Assembly: GCF_036311985.1 (NCBI RefSeq)
Contig: NZ_JAZDCJ010000029.1
Direction: 5' to 3' (one strand)
DNA length: 64,000 nucleotides
Source of the DNA: JAZDCJ01 sp036311985
Lineage (GTDB): Bacteria; Actinomycetota; Actinomycetes; Actinomycetales; Micrococcaceae
The position numbers were made by a program, and so were the translations under genes. The notes below the pieces were generated by a model. It saw only the letters and a program-made list of their open reading frames with translations, did no database searches and was not told the origin of the DNA. Positions 35,714 to 45,057 of the stretch are shown here, one piece after another. Every line of letters starts with the position of its first letter. The first letter of the stretch is position 1.

Positions 35714-37402
35714 ATGAACGCCATCCACGGAGTCGGAGTCGGCGCCGGACGCGTCGTCGGTCCCGTCAAGCACATGCCCGCCCCGCTCGCCCCGCCCGCC
35801 TCCGACGCCGCCTGGCCCGAGGGCGCGACGGCCGAGACGGAGGCGGCGCGGCTCAAGGAGGCCGCCGCGGCGGTCGCGGATCAGCTCCGTGCGCGGGCCG
35901 CCTCCGCGGCGCCCGCGGCCGCCGAGGTCCTGAAGTCGACCGCCCTCATGGCCACGGACTCGATGCTGCGGAAGAACTCGACCAAGCTGATCACCGCGGG
36001 CCGCAACGCCGAGTCCGCGGTGTGGGAGGCGGCCGAGGCCTTCGCGTCCTCGCTCCTGTCCCTCGGCGGCTACATGGCCGAGCGGGCCACCGACGTCCTG
36101 GACGTCCGGGCGCGGATCGTCGCCGAGCTGCGCGGCGTCCCGGCGCCGGGGATCCCCGGCTCGGAGACCCCGTTCGTCCTCGTCGCGGAGGACCTGGCAC
36201 CCGCGGACACGGCGACGCTCGACCCGGGCATCGTCGTCGCACTCGTCACGAGCGGCGGCGGGCCGCAGTCCCACACGGCGATCATCGCCCGGGCGCTCGG
36301 CCTCCCGGCCGTCGTCGCGGCGGACGGCGTCGGCGCGATCCCCGAGGGGACCGAGGTGTTCGTCGACGGGGCCGCCGGGCTCGTGCGGCCGGAGCCGGAC
36401 GCCGCGGACCGCGCCTCCGCGGAGGCCTACGCCGCCCGCGAGCCGCTGCCGACGTTCACGGGGCGCGGTGCGCTCGCGGACGGCACCAGCGTGCCGCTCC
36501 TGGCGAACGTGGGCGGGGCGGACGACGCCGTGGCTGCCGCCGCGGAGGGCGCCGAGGGCGTCGGGCTGCTCCGGACGGAGTTCTGCTTCCTCGGCCGCGA
36601 CACGGAGCCGGGGCACGAGGAGCAGGTGAAGGCCTACCGCGGCGTGTTCGACGCGTTCGAGGGGAAGAAGGTCGTGGTGCGCACGCTCGACGCGGGCGCC
36701 GACAAGCCGCTGCCGTTCCTCACCGACACGAGCGAGCCGAACCCCGCACTCGGCGTGCGGGGCTACCGCACCGACGCCGCGACGCCGGGCGTCCTGGCCC
36801 GCCAGCTCGCCGCGATCGCCGAGGCGGCGGACGGCAGCGCGGCCGAGGTGTGGGTCATGGCCCCCATGATCTCCACGCCGGCCGAGGCCCGTGACTTCGC
36901 GGCGCTGTGCACCGAAGCGGGACTGGAGACGTCGGGCGTCATGGTCGAGGTCCCCTCCGCCGCCGTGAGCGCCGGGCACGTCCTCGCCGGCGTGGGCTTC
37001 GCCTCGATCGGCACCAACGACCTGACCCAGTACACGATGGCCGCCGACCGCCAGCTCGGACCGCTCGCGGCGCTCAACGACCCGTGGCAGCCGGCCGTCC
37101 TGCGGCTCATCGAGGCCACGGTGCGCGGGGCGGCGGAGGCGGGCGGCTCCACGCCCAAGCCCGTCGGCGTGTGCGGCGAGGCGGCCGCGGACCCGGCGCT
37201 CGCCGTCGTCCTCGTGGGCCTCGGCATCTCGACGCTGTCGATGACCGCCCGCGCCCTGGCCCCCGTGGCCGCGGTGCTCGCGAGCGTCGACGCGGGGCGG
37301 GCCCGCGAGCTGGCGGCCCTGGCCCTGGCCGCGGAGGGGCCCGCCGAGGCGCGCCAGGCCGTGCGCGCCGGGCTCCCCGTGCTGGATTCGCTGGGGCTGT
37401 AG
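35714..37402 (+). CDS. ptsI: Phosphoenolpyruvate-protein phosphotransferase (enzyme I)
   Basis: Protein of 562 aa, the general PTS enzyme that passes phosphate from PEP to HPr. The phospho-His is in GGGPQSHTAIIARALGLPAVV (about residue 187); the PEP-binding barrel has EGVGLLRTEFCFLGRDTEPGHEEQ near residue 280 and FASIGTNDLTQYTMAADR near 435. ATG 35714 is 38 bp after fruA. Placing ptsI and ptsH in the fructose cluster implies the general PTS is induced mainly with fructose uptake. Confidence 0.95.
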   Translation: MNAIHGVGVGAGRVVGPVKHMPAPLAPPASDAAWPEGATAETEAARLKEAAAAVADQLRARAASAAPAAAEVLKSTALMATDSMLRKNSTKLITAGRNAESAVWEAAEAFASSLLSLGGYMAERATDVLDVRARIVAELRGVPAPGIPGSETPFVLVAEDLAPADTATLDPGIVVALVTSGGGPQSHTAIIARALGLPAVVAADGVGAIPEGTEVFVDGAAGLVRPEPDAADRASAEAYAAREPLPTFTGRGALADGTSVPLLANVGGADDAVAAAAEGAEGVGLLRTEFCFLGRDTEPGHEEQVKAYRGVFDAFEGKKVVVRTLDAGADKPLPFLTDTSEPNPALGVRGYRTDAATPGVLARQLAAIAEAADGSAAEVWVMAPMISTPAEARDFAALCTEAGLETSGVMVEVPSAAVSAGHVLAGVGFASIGTNDLTQYTMAADRQLGPLAALNDPWQPAVLRLIEATVRGAAEAGGSTPKPVGVCGEAAADPALAVVLVGLGISTLSMTARALAPVAAVLASVDAGRARELAALALAAEGPAEARQAVRAGLPVLDSLGL

Positions 37403-37463
37403 CCTCCACTCAAGCCCGTCAACGCAGGAACAACGCAGGAACAACGAAACCAAGGAGAACACC

Positions 37464-37742
37464 ATGGCAGAACGCATCGCCACCATCGCCAGCCGCGTCG
37501 GACTTCACGCCCGGCCCGCCGCCATCTTCGCCGAGGCCGCTGCCGAGCAGCCGGTCGAGGTCACGATCGCCCTGGAAGGCGAGCCGGTCGAGGACGCGCT
37601 GGACGCCTCGAGCATCCTCTCGCTCATGGGCCTGGGCGCCGAGCACGGGGCCCGCGTGGTCCTGCGGGCCGAGGGCGACGGAGCGGACGCAGCCCTCGAC
37701 GCGCTCGTGGCGATCCTCGAAACGGACCACGACGCCGAATAG
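37464..37742 (+). CDS. ptsH: Phosphocarrier protein HPr
   Basis: Protein of 92 aa. The phospho-His is His15 in RVGLHARPAAIF. The Ser46 region reads DASSILSLMGLGAEHG, so a regulatory serine is available although the usual Lys before it is replaced. Ribosome site CCAAGGAGAA lies 8 nt before the ATG. It lies 61 bp after ptsI and ends the PTS cluster. Confidence 0.94.
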   Translation: MAERIATIASRVGLHARPAAIFAEAAAEQPVEVTIALEGEPVEDALDASSILSLMGLGAEHGARVVLRAEGDGADAALDALVAILETDHDAE

Positions 37743-37790
37743 CCTCGCGGGTACGCTGGGGCCAACGAACCCACGTGTGAGGAGCCGACC

Positions 37791-38213
37791 ATGGCCGCCA
37801 AGGAACCCGCGATGTCGCCGTCCGACCTTCCGGTCGCCGAGGTGCTCGACCGCGCCACGGGCCCGCGGCGCGCCGAGGTCGACGAGATCCTGGAGCTCCA
37901 CCGCGGGATCAGCGGCGAGGAGCCCGTCGTGTGGGCCGGACGCATCATCGGCTTCGGCGAGTTCGAGTACCGCTACGAGAGCGGCCACTCCGGGCGGGCG
38001 CCCTTCATGGCGTTCGCCCCGGGACCGGCCCGGCACACGTTCTACCTGGTCGACGACTTCTCGGACCGCTGGCCGGAGCTCGTGGGCCGGCTCGGCAAGT
38101 ACCGCGCGAGCAAGGCCTGCCTCTACATCACGCGCCTGTCCGGGGTCGACCGCGACGTCCTCCGCGAGCTCCTCGAGCTCTCGCTGGCGGAGACCCGGGA
38201 GTCCATCGCCTGA
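37791..38213 (+). CDS. DUF1801 domain protein
   Basis: Protein of 140 aa of unknown function. It shows the DUF1801/YdhG pattern: EILELHRGISGEEPVVWAGRIIGFGEFEYRYESGHSGR, then FMAFAPGPARHTFYLVDDF, then LGKYRASKACLYITRLSGVDRDVLRELLELS. Ribosome site GAGGAGC; a -10-like TACGCT lies at 37751-37756, so it is probably transcribed on its own. No membrane or signal segment. Confidence 0.72.
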   Translation: MAAKEPAMSPSDLPVAEVLDRATGPRRAEVDEILELHRGISGEEPVVWAGRIIGFGEFEYRYESGHSGRAPFMAFAPGPARHTFYLVDDFSDRWPELVGRLGKYRASKACLYITRLSGVDRDVLRELLELSLAETRESIA

Positions 38214-38249
38214 TCCCGGCGGACCGGACGCGAGGGTCGGGAGAAGGCT

Positions 38250-41200
38250 CTAGATGATGCCGTCGCTCAAGTGGTTCGGCGTCCCGAAGCGGTGCGCCGT
38301 GATGGAGACGGCCTGCTCGCGCAGGAACGGCAGCAGCTCCACGCGGCCGGCGGCCACGACGTCGCCCGCGTAGACGGCCACGTCCGGCTTGCCACCGGTC
38401 GCCTCCGCGGTCTCCAGGGCGTCGCCGCCGATGAGCCGGATCCGCGCGGCCGAGTCCGGGCCGGTCTTCGCGGCGAGCCGGCCGGCGCGGGCCGCCCACT
38501 CGGCCGCCGTCTCTTCCACCAGCACGACGCCGGCACCACGCAGGACCTCGGCGATCGGAGCCGGCACGCCCACGGAGGAACTCACGGTGAGGCGTGCCCC
38601 GGGGCGCACGGTCGCGGAATCGTCGCGCGAGGCGCTCTCGGCCGCGGCGGCGTCCTCCCACGCGCGCAGGCCCGCGGCGGCGACGCGCACGAGCTCGGCC
38701 AGGCCGTGTCCCGATGTCGCCGACTCGTAGCGGACCGTCACCGGGACGGGCCGGTAGCGGAACACGTTGCGCTCGGCCTGCAGGCCGGAGACGTCGCGGG
38801 CGGCACCGAACTCGGCGGTCCACAGCGCGGCGTCGTTGGCCAGCGCGCCGGCGAGCCACTCCGCGTCGGCCTGCGTCAGGGACGCGGACGACGCCGGGGC
38901 CCCGCCTTCCGTGGCGGCCTCGCCCGGGCCGGACGCCTCGCCCGGGCCGGACGCTGCGACGGCGCGCGCCGCCCCGACGAGCTCAGCGGGGGTTCCCGTC
39001 ACGGCGGCCCCGGGGACGGCTCCGGTCAACGGGGCGTCCTTCCAGGAGCCGAGGCCCACGAGGTAGTTCGGGCCGCCGGCCTTGGTGCCCGCGCCGACCG
39101 CGGACTTCTTCCACCCGCCGAACGGCTGGCGCCGCACGATCGCCCCGGTGATGCCGCGGTTCACGTAGAGGTTGCCGGCCTCGATGTTCTCCAGCCAGTA
39201 GTCCAGCTCGGCCGGGTCCAGGGAGTGCAGGCCGGAGGTCAGCCCATAGTCGATGTCGTTGACGATCGCCACGGCCTCCTCGAGCGTTTCGGCCGTCATG
39301 ACGCCCAGGATCGGGCCGAAGTACTCGGTGAGGTGGTACTCGGATCCGCGCTGCACGCCGGAGCGCACGCCCGGGCTCCACAGCTTCCCGCTCTCGTCGA
39401 GCTGCCGCGGCTGCAGCGCCCATTCCTCGCCGTCGCCGAGCACGGTCAGGCCGCGCAGGAGCTTGCCCTGGGCGGGCTCGATGACCGGCCCCATCTGGGT
39501 CCGCGGGTCCACGGGGTAGCCGACCTTGAGCGAGCGCACGGCGTCGAGCAGCTGGTGGTGGAAGCGGCGGGAGGTGGCGACGGAGCCGACGAGGACCACG
39601 AGCGACGCGGCGGAGCACTTCTGCCCGGCGTGCCCGAACGCGGAGTGAGCGACGTCCTTCGCGGCGAGGTCCAGGTCCGCGGACGGGGTCACGATGACGG
39701 CGTTCTTCCCGCTCGTCTCGGCGAGCAGCGGCAGGTCCTTGCGGAAGGAGCGGAACAGCTCGGCGGTCTCGTAGCCGCCCGTGAGGATCAGGCGGTCGAC
39801 CGCGGGGTGGGAGACCAGCTGGGTGCCGAGCGCGCGTTCGCTGAGCTGCACGTACTGCAGCACGTCGCGGCCGATCCCGGCCTCGTCGAGCGCCTCCCAG
39901 AGGGCCTCCACCATCACGGCGCCCGAGCGGCGGGCCTGGGCGGCGGGCTTGATGACGACGCCGGAGCCCGCGGCGAGCGCGGAGAGCGTCGAGCCCGCGG
40001 GGATCGCCACGGGGAAGTTCCACGGCGGTGTCACGACGGTCAGGGTGGAGGGGACGAACTCGGCTCCGTCGACGGCGTCGAGCTGCCGGGCGAGCTCGGC
40101 ATAGTAGTGGGCGAAGTCGATGGCCTCGGAGACCTCCGGGTCGCCCTGGTCGAGCGTCTTGCCGCATTCGGAGGCCATGACCTCGAGCAGCTCGGCGCGG
40201 CGGGCCTCGAGCCGGACGCCGGCGCGGTGCAGGACGGCGGCGCGCTCGGCGCCGGAGAGGGCGCCCCACGCACGGCCGGCCTCGACGGCGGCGGACACCA
40301 CGGCCTCGAGCTCGGCCTCGCTGCCCAGCACGTGGGAGTCTGCGGTCGCGGTGCCGAGCGTCGAGCCGGGGACCTTCGCCAGGATCGCCCGGCCCCAGGC
40401 GCGGTTGGCGGGCAGGTCGGGGTCGGTGTCGGGGGTGTTCTCGAAGGAGGCCTCCGGGCCGCCGAAGCCGGCCGGTCCGCCGTCGTCCTCCGCGCGGGCG
40501 GCGCGCTCCGCGGCGGCGGTGGCGGCAGCGGCGGCGTCGTACCGGGTCCGGTCCTGGGTGCGGTTCGGGCCGGGGACCTCGTCCGTGAGCGCGTCGAGGG
40601 AGGCGAGGAAGCGCTGCTTCTCGCGCTCGAACAGGGCCTCGTTGGCGTCGAGCTCGAAGACCGCGGACATGAAGTTCTCCTGGCTCGCGCCCTCCTCGAG
40701 GCGGCGGATCAGGTAGGCGATCGCGACGTCGAACTCGGCGGGGTGCACGACGGGCGTGTAGAGCAGGAGCGAACCGACGTCCCTCTTGACGGCCTCGGCC
40801 TGGCCCGTGGCCATGCCCAGGAGCATCTCGAACTCGATCCCGGACTCGACACCGCGGGCCTTCGCGAGGAGCCACGCGAGGGCGACGTCGAAGAGGTTGT
40901 GCCCGGCGACGCCGAGGCGGACGCTGCCGATGCGGTCCGGGTGCAGGGCGTAGTCGAGGACGGCCTTGTAGGAGGTGTCGGAGGCCTGTTTGGAGTGCCA
41001 CGTCGCGACGGGCCAGCCGTGCAGGTCGGCGTCCATGGTCTCCATGGGCAGGTTGGCTCCCTTGACCAGACGGACCTTGACGGGCGCGCCACCGGACGCG
41101 GTCCGGGCGGCGGCCCATTCCTGCAGCCGCATCATCGCGGCGAGCGCGTCCGGGAGGTAGGCCTGGAGCACGATCCCGGCGGAGAGCCCCCGGAACTCCT

Positions 41201-41948
41201 CGCGGTCGAGCAGGCGGGTGAACACGGCGATGGTCAGGTCCAGGTCCTTGTACTCCTCCATGTCCAGGTTGATGAACTTGTGCGGGGAGGTGGAGGCGGC
41301 GAGGCGGTAGAGCGGGGCGAGCGTCTCAACGACGTGCTCCACGGCCTCGTCGAACGCCCAGTGGTTGTGCGGGGAGACGGTGGAGGAGACCTTGATGGAG
41401 ACGTAGTCGACGTCGTCGCGGGCCAGCAGCTTCCGCGTGCCCTCGAGGCGCCGCCCGGCCTCGCCTTCGCCCAGGATGGCCTCGCCGAGCAGGTTGATGT
41501 TCAGGTGCACGCCGTCCGTGCGGATCTTCCCGATCGAGGCCCCGAGCTTCGCGTCGCTCGCGTCGACGATGAGGTGGCCGACCATCTCCCGCAGCACACG
41601 CCGGGCGATCGGGACGACGACGCCGGGCAGCACGGGGGCGAGCGCGCCGCCAAGGGCGACGGCCGACTTCATGTACCAGGGCAGGAAGGACGGGACCTTG
41701 GGGGCGATCGCCTTGAGGTTGCGGGCGGCCACGGAGAGGTCCTCGGGACGGACGACGCCGTCGACGAAGCCGACCGTGAAGTCGAGCCCGTGGGGGTCCT
41801 TCAGGACGCCGGCGAGCTGTGCGGCGGAGGCGTCGACGGGCACCTTGGCGCCCTCGGCGAGCCAGTGGCGGACGAGGGCGACGGCGTCGTCGGCGAGGTC
41901 CTGCGGGCGGACGCCGGTGGTGCCGGCGTCGACGGTGGGGGTGGTCAC
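38250..41948 (-). CDS. putA: Bifunctional proline dehydrogenase / glutamate semialdehyde dehydrogenase
   Basis: Protein of 1232 aa that oxidises proline to glutamate. The proline dehydrogenase barrel (about residues 120-450) has KVSSTVSPHNHWAF, DMEEYKDLDLT, VRLVKGANLPMETMDADLHGW and VRLGVAGHNLFDVA. The aldehyde dehydrogenase domain (about 520-1000) has TPPWNFPVAIPAGS, LAETSGKNAVIV, the catalytic Cys in FGHAGQKCSAASLVV (near 775), and GVMTAETLEEAV. A Ser/Ala/Gly/Glu linker (about 1003-1025, with SGPGEA repeated twice and the dispersed repeat) joins a C-terminal domain of about 200 residues seen in trimodular-length PutA proteins. No ribbon-helix-helix DNA-binding domain is present; the divergent LysR gene is the likely regulator. 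Confidence 0.95.
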   Translation of the reverse strand: MTTPTVDAGTTGVRPQDLADDAVALVRHWLAEGAKVPVDASAAQLAGVLKDPHGLDFTVGFVDGVVRPEDLSVAARNLKAIAPKVPSFLPWYMKSAVALGGALAPVLPGVVVPIARRVLREMVGHLIVDASDAKLGASIGKIRTDGVHLNINLLGEAILGEGEAGRRLEGTRKLLARDDVDYVSIKVSSTVSPHNHWAFDEAVEHVVETLAPLYRLAASTSPHKFINLDMEEYKDLDLTIAVFTRLLDREEFRGLSAGIVLQAYLPDALAAMMRLQEWAAARTASGGAPVKVRLVKGANLPMETMDADLHGWPVATWHSKQASDTSYKAVLDYALHPDRIGSVRLGVAGHNLFDVALAWLLAKARGVESGIEFEMLLGMATGQAEAVKRDVGSLLLYTPVVHPAEFDVAIAYLIRRLEEGASQENFMSAVFELDANEALFEREKQRFLASLDALTDEVPGPNRTQDRTRYDAAAAATAAAERAARAEDDGGPAGFGGPEASFENTPDTDPDLPANRAWGRAILAKVPGSTLGTATADSHVLGSEAELEAVVSAAVEAGRAWGALSGAERAAVLHRAGVRLEARRAELLEVMASECGKTLDQGDPEVSEAIDFAHYYAELARQLDAVDGAEFVPSTLTVVTPPWNFPVAIPAGSTLSALAAGSGVVIKPAAQARRSGAVMVEALWEALDEAGIGRDVLQYVQLSERALGTQLVSHPAVDRLILTGGYETAELFRSFRKDLPLLAETSGKNAVIVTPSADLDLAAKDVAHSAFGHAGQKCSAASLVVLVGSVATSRRFHHQLLDAVRSLKVGYPVDPRTQMGPVIEPAQGKLLRGLTVLGDGEEWALQPRQLDESGKLWSPGVRSGVQRGSEYHLTEYFGPILGVMTAETLEEAVAIVNDIDYGLTSGLHSLDPAELDYWLENIEAGNLYVNRGITGAIVRRQPFGGWKKSAVGAGTKAGGPNYLVGLGSWKDAPLTGAVPGAAVTGTPAELVGAARAVAASGPGEASGPGEAATEGGAPASSASLTQADAEWLAGALANDAALWTAEFGAARDVSGLQAERNVFRYRPVPVTVRYESATSGHGLAELVRVAAAGLRAWEDAAAAESASRDDSATVRPGARLTVSSSVGVPAPIAEVLRGAGVVLVEETAAEWAARAGRLAAKTGPDSAARIRLIGGDALETAEATGGKPDVAVYAGDVVAAGRVELLPFLREQAVSITAHRFGTPNHLSDGII
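38889..38901 (+). repeat. Dispersed repeat core copy (putA linker)
   Basis: Exact core, antisense to putA, in the linker before its C-terminal domain (GGAPASSAS). Confidence 0.55.
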
Positions 41949-42124
41949 TTCGGGGCTCTCCTGGGGGAACGGGTCCGCGGCGGCAACGGGCGCGGCGGGC
42001 GCGGGGCGGCGGTCGCGGGATGGGCGGCCGGTGAGTTCAGTATCGGCCCGCCGAAACGTTCAGGAAAAGCGCCGATTTCCGAAGCTTATGATGAAGTAAA
42101 ACCGAACGATTCGAGGAGGTTCCC

Positions 42125-43045
42125 ATGCTGGACGTCAGGCGGCTGCGGCTGCTGCGCGAACTGAGCATCCGCGGGACGGTCGCGGCCGTCGCCGCGGCCC
42201 TGAACTACTCGCCCTCCTCCGTCTCCCAGCAGCTCGCGCTCCTGGAGAAGGAGGCCGGCGTCCCGCTGCTGCGGAAGTCCGGACGGCGGCTGCAGCTGAC
42301 CCCGCAGGCGCAGGTCCTCGTGGCGCACACCGGCGAACTGCTCGCCTCGCTCGAACAGGCCCAGGCGGCGCTCGCCGCGACGCAGCCGGAGGTCGCCGGG
42401 ACGGTGCGGCTCGCCGTGTTCCAGACCGCCGCCCTGGCCCTCATGCCGCAGCTGCTGCGCCGGCTGCGGGCCGAGCACCCGGGGATCCGCGTGCTGATGT
42501 TCCAGCACGAGCCGGAGACGGCGCTGCACGAGACGTGGGCGCGGGAGTTCGACCTGGTGGTGGCGGAGCAGTATCCCGGCCACGCGGCCCCGCATCACGC
42601 CGAACTGGACCGGGTTCCCTTGCTGCACGACGCGATCCGGCTCGCCGTTCCGGCGGAGTTCGGCCGCGTCGGGAGCCTCGCCGACGCGGCGCGGCTCCCG
42701 TGGGTCATGGAGCCGCACGGCGCGGCCAGCCGGCACTGGGCGGAGCAGGCGTGCCGCTCGGCCGGGTTCGAGCCCGACGTGCGCTACGAGACCGCCGACC
42801 TGCAGGCCCACGTGCGGCTCGTGGAGTCCGGAAACGCGGTCGCGCTCCTGCCGGACCTGGTCTGGGCGGGTCGGCGCCCGGCCGCGCGGCTGCTCGACCT
42901 CGAGACGGGCCCGCGGCGCATGGTGTTCACGGCGCTGCGCCACTCGAGCGCGGGCCACCCGGCCATCCACGCGGTTCGTCTCGCCCTGTCCGCCGAGGCG
43001 GAGGGCCTCGCCGACGACGCCGGGATCCTGGTCACGGGAAGGTAA
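42125..43045 (+). CDS. LysR-family regulator, probably of putA/putP
   Basis: Protein of 306 aa with the LysR helix-turn-helix at residues 2-60 (DVRRLRLLRELSIRGTVAAVAAALNYSPSSVSQQLALLE), a variant of the ArgP-like group common in actinobacteria. The substrate domain has VRLVESGNAVALLPDLV. Ribosome site GAGGAGG. It is divergent from putA (176 bp apart, with an AT-rich patch at 42066-42110) and lies directly before putP, so control of proline use is a reasonable inference. Confidence 0.86.
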   Translation: MLDVRRLRLLRELSIRGTVAAVAAALNYSPSSVSQQLALLEKEAGVPLLRKSGRRLQLTPQAQVLVAHTGELLASLEQAQAALAATQPEVAGTVRLAVFQTAALALMPQLLRRLRAEHPGIRVLMFQHEPETALHETWAREFDLVVAEQYPGHAAPHHAELDRVPLLHDAIRLAVPAEFGRVGSLADAARLPWVMEPHGAASRHWAEQACRSAGFEPDVRYETADLQAHVRLVESGNAVALLPDLVWAGRRPAARLLDLETGPRRMVFTALRHSSAGHPAIHAVRLALSAEAEGLADDAGILVTGR

Positions 43046-43052
43046 CGGCGCC

Positions 43053-43094
43053 GTGACCGGGATCACCTGCCGCGGGGAAAGGCTGGCATACTCT
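43053..43094 (+). promoter_or_regulatory. putP promoter with CRP/GlxR-like site
   Basis: GTGA-N6-TCAC (43053-43066) matches the core of the CRP/GlxR consensus. A -10 hexamer TACTCT lies at 43089-43094, with no good -35. If transcription starts at about 43101, the site is centred at -41.5, the standard position for class II activation by CRP-type proteins. Confidence 0.45.
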
Positions 43095-43158
43095 GCACAC
43101 GTGCCGGACCGGGGTCCGGGCCGGCGCTTCCGTTCAACTCGCACCCTGTGAGGACACC

Positions 43159-44685
43159 ATGACAGATACGACCTTCCAGCTGATCGCGATCGCGCTGTAC
43201 TTCGCAGCGATGATCGCGATCGGCTACTACGCGTACCGGCAGACGTCGGACCTGGACGACTACATGCTGGCCGGGCGCAAGCTCAAGCCCGGCGTCGCCG
43301 CCCTGTCCGCCGGAGCGTCGGACATGTCCGGCTGGCTCCTCATGGGCCTGCCCGGCGCCATCTACGTCGCGGGTCTCGTGGAGGCCTGGATCGCGATCGG
43401 CCTGACGATCGGCGCCTACCTGAACTGGCGCTTCGTGGCCCCGCGCCTGCGCTCCTACACCGAGGTCTCCAACAACTCCATCACGCTCCCGAGCTACCTG
43501 GAGAACCGCTTCAAGGACAAGACGCGCCTGCTGCGCGTCGTCTCCGGCGTCATCATCCTGCTGTTCTTCACGTTCTACGTCTCCTCCGGCATGGTCGCGG
43601 GCGGCGTGTTCTTCGAGGCGTCCTTCGGAACCAACTACCTCTGGGGCATGCTCCTGGTCTCCGGCGTGACCCTGCTCTACACGCTCTTCGGCGGCTTCCT
43701 CGGTGCCTCGCTCACGGACGTCGCGCAGGGCCTGCTGATGCTCGCCGCGCTCATCGCCGTCCCGATCGTCACGATCATCACCATGGGCGGCTTCGACGAC
43801 GTCTTCTCCACGATCAACGCGGCCGACGCCGCGCACAACGCCGCGCTCGGGGCCGGCGAGCGCGAGCTGAACCGCACGTCCCTGTTGTTCGGCGGCACGG
43901 TCATGGGCATCATCTCCGCGGCCGCGTGGGGTCTGGGCTACTTCGGCCAGCCGCACATCATCGTCCGCTTCATGGCCCTGCGCTCCGCGGCGGACGCGAA
44001 GGCCGGGCGCCGGATCGGCATCTCCTGGATGGTCCTGGTCGCCGGCGGCGCGATCTTCACGGGCCTGATCGGCGTGGGCTACTTCTTCAACTCGGGCGAG
44101 GAGCTCGCCAACGCGGAGACCGTGTTCCTGCGCCTGTCGCAGATCATGTTCCACCCCTTCGTCGCCGGCCTGGTGCTCGCCGCCGTGCTCGCGGCGATCA
44201 TGTCCACGCTGTCCTCGCAGCTGATCGTGTGCTCCTCGGCCCTCGTCGAGGACCTGTACAAGATCTTCGGCAAGGAGCTCTCGGCGTCCCGTCAGGTCAT
44301 GCTCGGCCGCCTCGGCGTCCTCACGGTCGCCCTCGTCGCCGGCCTGCTGGCCATCAACCCGAGCGACACGATCCTGGGCCTCGTCGGCTTCGCGTGGGCC
44401 GGCTTCGGCGCGGCGTTCGGACCGGCGATCCTGCTGTCCCTGTTCTGGCGCAAGCTCACCGCGATGGGCACGCTCGCCGGCATGATCACGGGCGCGGCGA
44501 CGGTGTTCATCTGGGGCAACGTCGCGGTCCTGAACGACTGGCTGTACGAGATCGTCCCGGGCTTCGCCGTGAGCCTGCTCGTCTCGATCGTGGTCTCCCT
44601 CGCCACGTTCAAGCACAACGACGAGGTCCAGGCCGAGTTCGACGCGATGGCCGAACAGGCCGCCTCGAAGCTCGTCGTCAAGTAG
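43159..44685 (+). CDS. putP: Sodium/proline symporter
   Basis: Membrane protein of 508 aa of the sodium:solute symporter family with about 13 helices. PutP-specific segments include DLDDYMLAGRKLKPGVAALSAGASDMSGWLLMGLPGAIYVAG, LPSYLENRFKDKTRLLR, GYFGQPHIIVRFMAL and AAIMSTLSSQLIVCSSALVEDLYK. It brings in proline for PutA. Ribosome site GTGAGGACACC before the ATG. Likely cAMP-type control is described under the promoter. Confidence 0.95.
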   Translation: MTDTTFQLIAIALYFAAMIAIGYYAYRQTSDLDDYMLAGRKLKPGVAALSAGASDMSGWLLMGLPGAIYVAGLVEAWIAIGLTIGAYLNWRFVAPRLRSYTEVSNNSITLPSYLENRFKDKTRLLRVVSGVIILLFFTFYVSSGMVAGGVFFEASFGTNYLWGMLLVSGVTLLYTLFGGFLGASLTDVAQGLLMLAALIAVPIVTIITMGGFDDVFSTINAADAAHNAALGAGERELNRTSLLFGGTVMGIISAAAWGLGYFGQPHIIVRFMALRSAADAKAGRRIGISWMVLVAGGAIFTGLIGVGYFFNSGEELANAETVFLRLSQIMFHPFVAGLVLAAVLAAIMSTLSSQLIVCSSALVEDLYKIFGKELSASRQVMLGRLGVLTVALVAGLLAINPSDTILGLVGFAWAGFGAAFGPAILLSLFWRKLTAMGTLAGMITGAATVFIWGNVAVLNDWLYEIVPGFAVSLLVSIVVSLATFKHNDEVQAEFDAMAEQAASKLVVK

Positions 44686-44764
44686 GGCCGGCCGCGCAGC
44701 GGCACCCACCCGGCCCCCGCGGCGCGAGAGTTGATGCATCAGCCGCACCAGCAAGGAGCAAGCC

Positions 44765-44992
44765 ATGAGCGTCTCTCTCACCCGCATCACCGACCTCCGC
44801 AGCCTCACCCTGGGGGACACCGTCCAGGCCTCCCGCTTCGGCAGCCTCCACTACCGCGGACGCGTCGAGGCCACGGCCCCCGCCCTGGGCGTGGTCTGGA
44901 TCCGCGACGACGCCACGGGTTGCCGCGCCATGCTGCACGGCAACGTCTTCGAGGTCTCCCTCCTGCGTCCGGCCCTGCAGTTCGCCGCCTGA
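44765..44992 (+). CDS. Small conserved-looking protein of unknown function
   Basis: Protein of 75 aa with a good ribosome site (AAGGAGC, 8 nt before the ATG) and a strong terminator after it, so it is likely real. It appears beta-rich: SLTLGDTVQASRFGSLHYRGRVEATAPALGVVWIRDDATG, like a small Tudor/SH3-type barrel. No motif identifies a function. Confidence 0.6.
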   Translation: MSVSLTRITDLRSLTLGDTVQASRFGSLHYRGRVEATAPALGVVWIRDDATGCRAMLHGNVFEVSLLRPALQFAA

Positions 44993-45006
44993 CCCCACTG
45001 CCTCCG

Positions 45007-45042
45007 GGCGCCGCCGCGTCCGGGTGGGACCGCGGCGGCGCC
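45007..45042 (+). terminator. Hairpin terminator after the 75-aa gene
   Basis: GGCGCCGCCGCG (45007-45018) and CGCGGCGGCGCC (45031-45042) pair perfectly over 12 bp with a 12-nt loop. It ends 4 bp before the -10 of the next gene. Confidence 0.65.
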
Positions 45043-45045
45043 CGG

Positions 45046-45057
45046 TAGTCTCTACGC
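45046..45057 (+). promoter_or_regulatory. Probable leaderless promoter of the S10 peptidase
   Basis: TAGTCT (45046-45051), 6 nt, then ATG 45058; no ribosome site. Same arrangement as before pcaB and the acyl-CoA hydrolase gene. Confidence 0.45.

Noticed and set aside
38271..42164. 1297-aa plus-strand frame opposite putA
   Set aside because: Complete overlap with well-supported putA; composition is that of a reverse-strand shadow.
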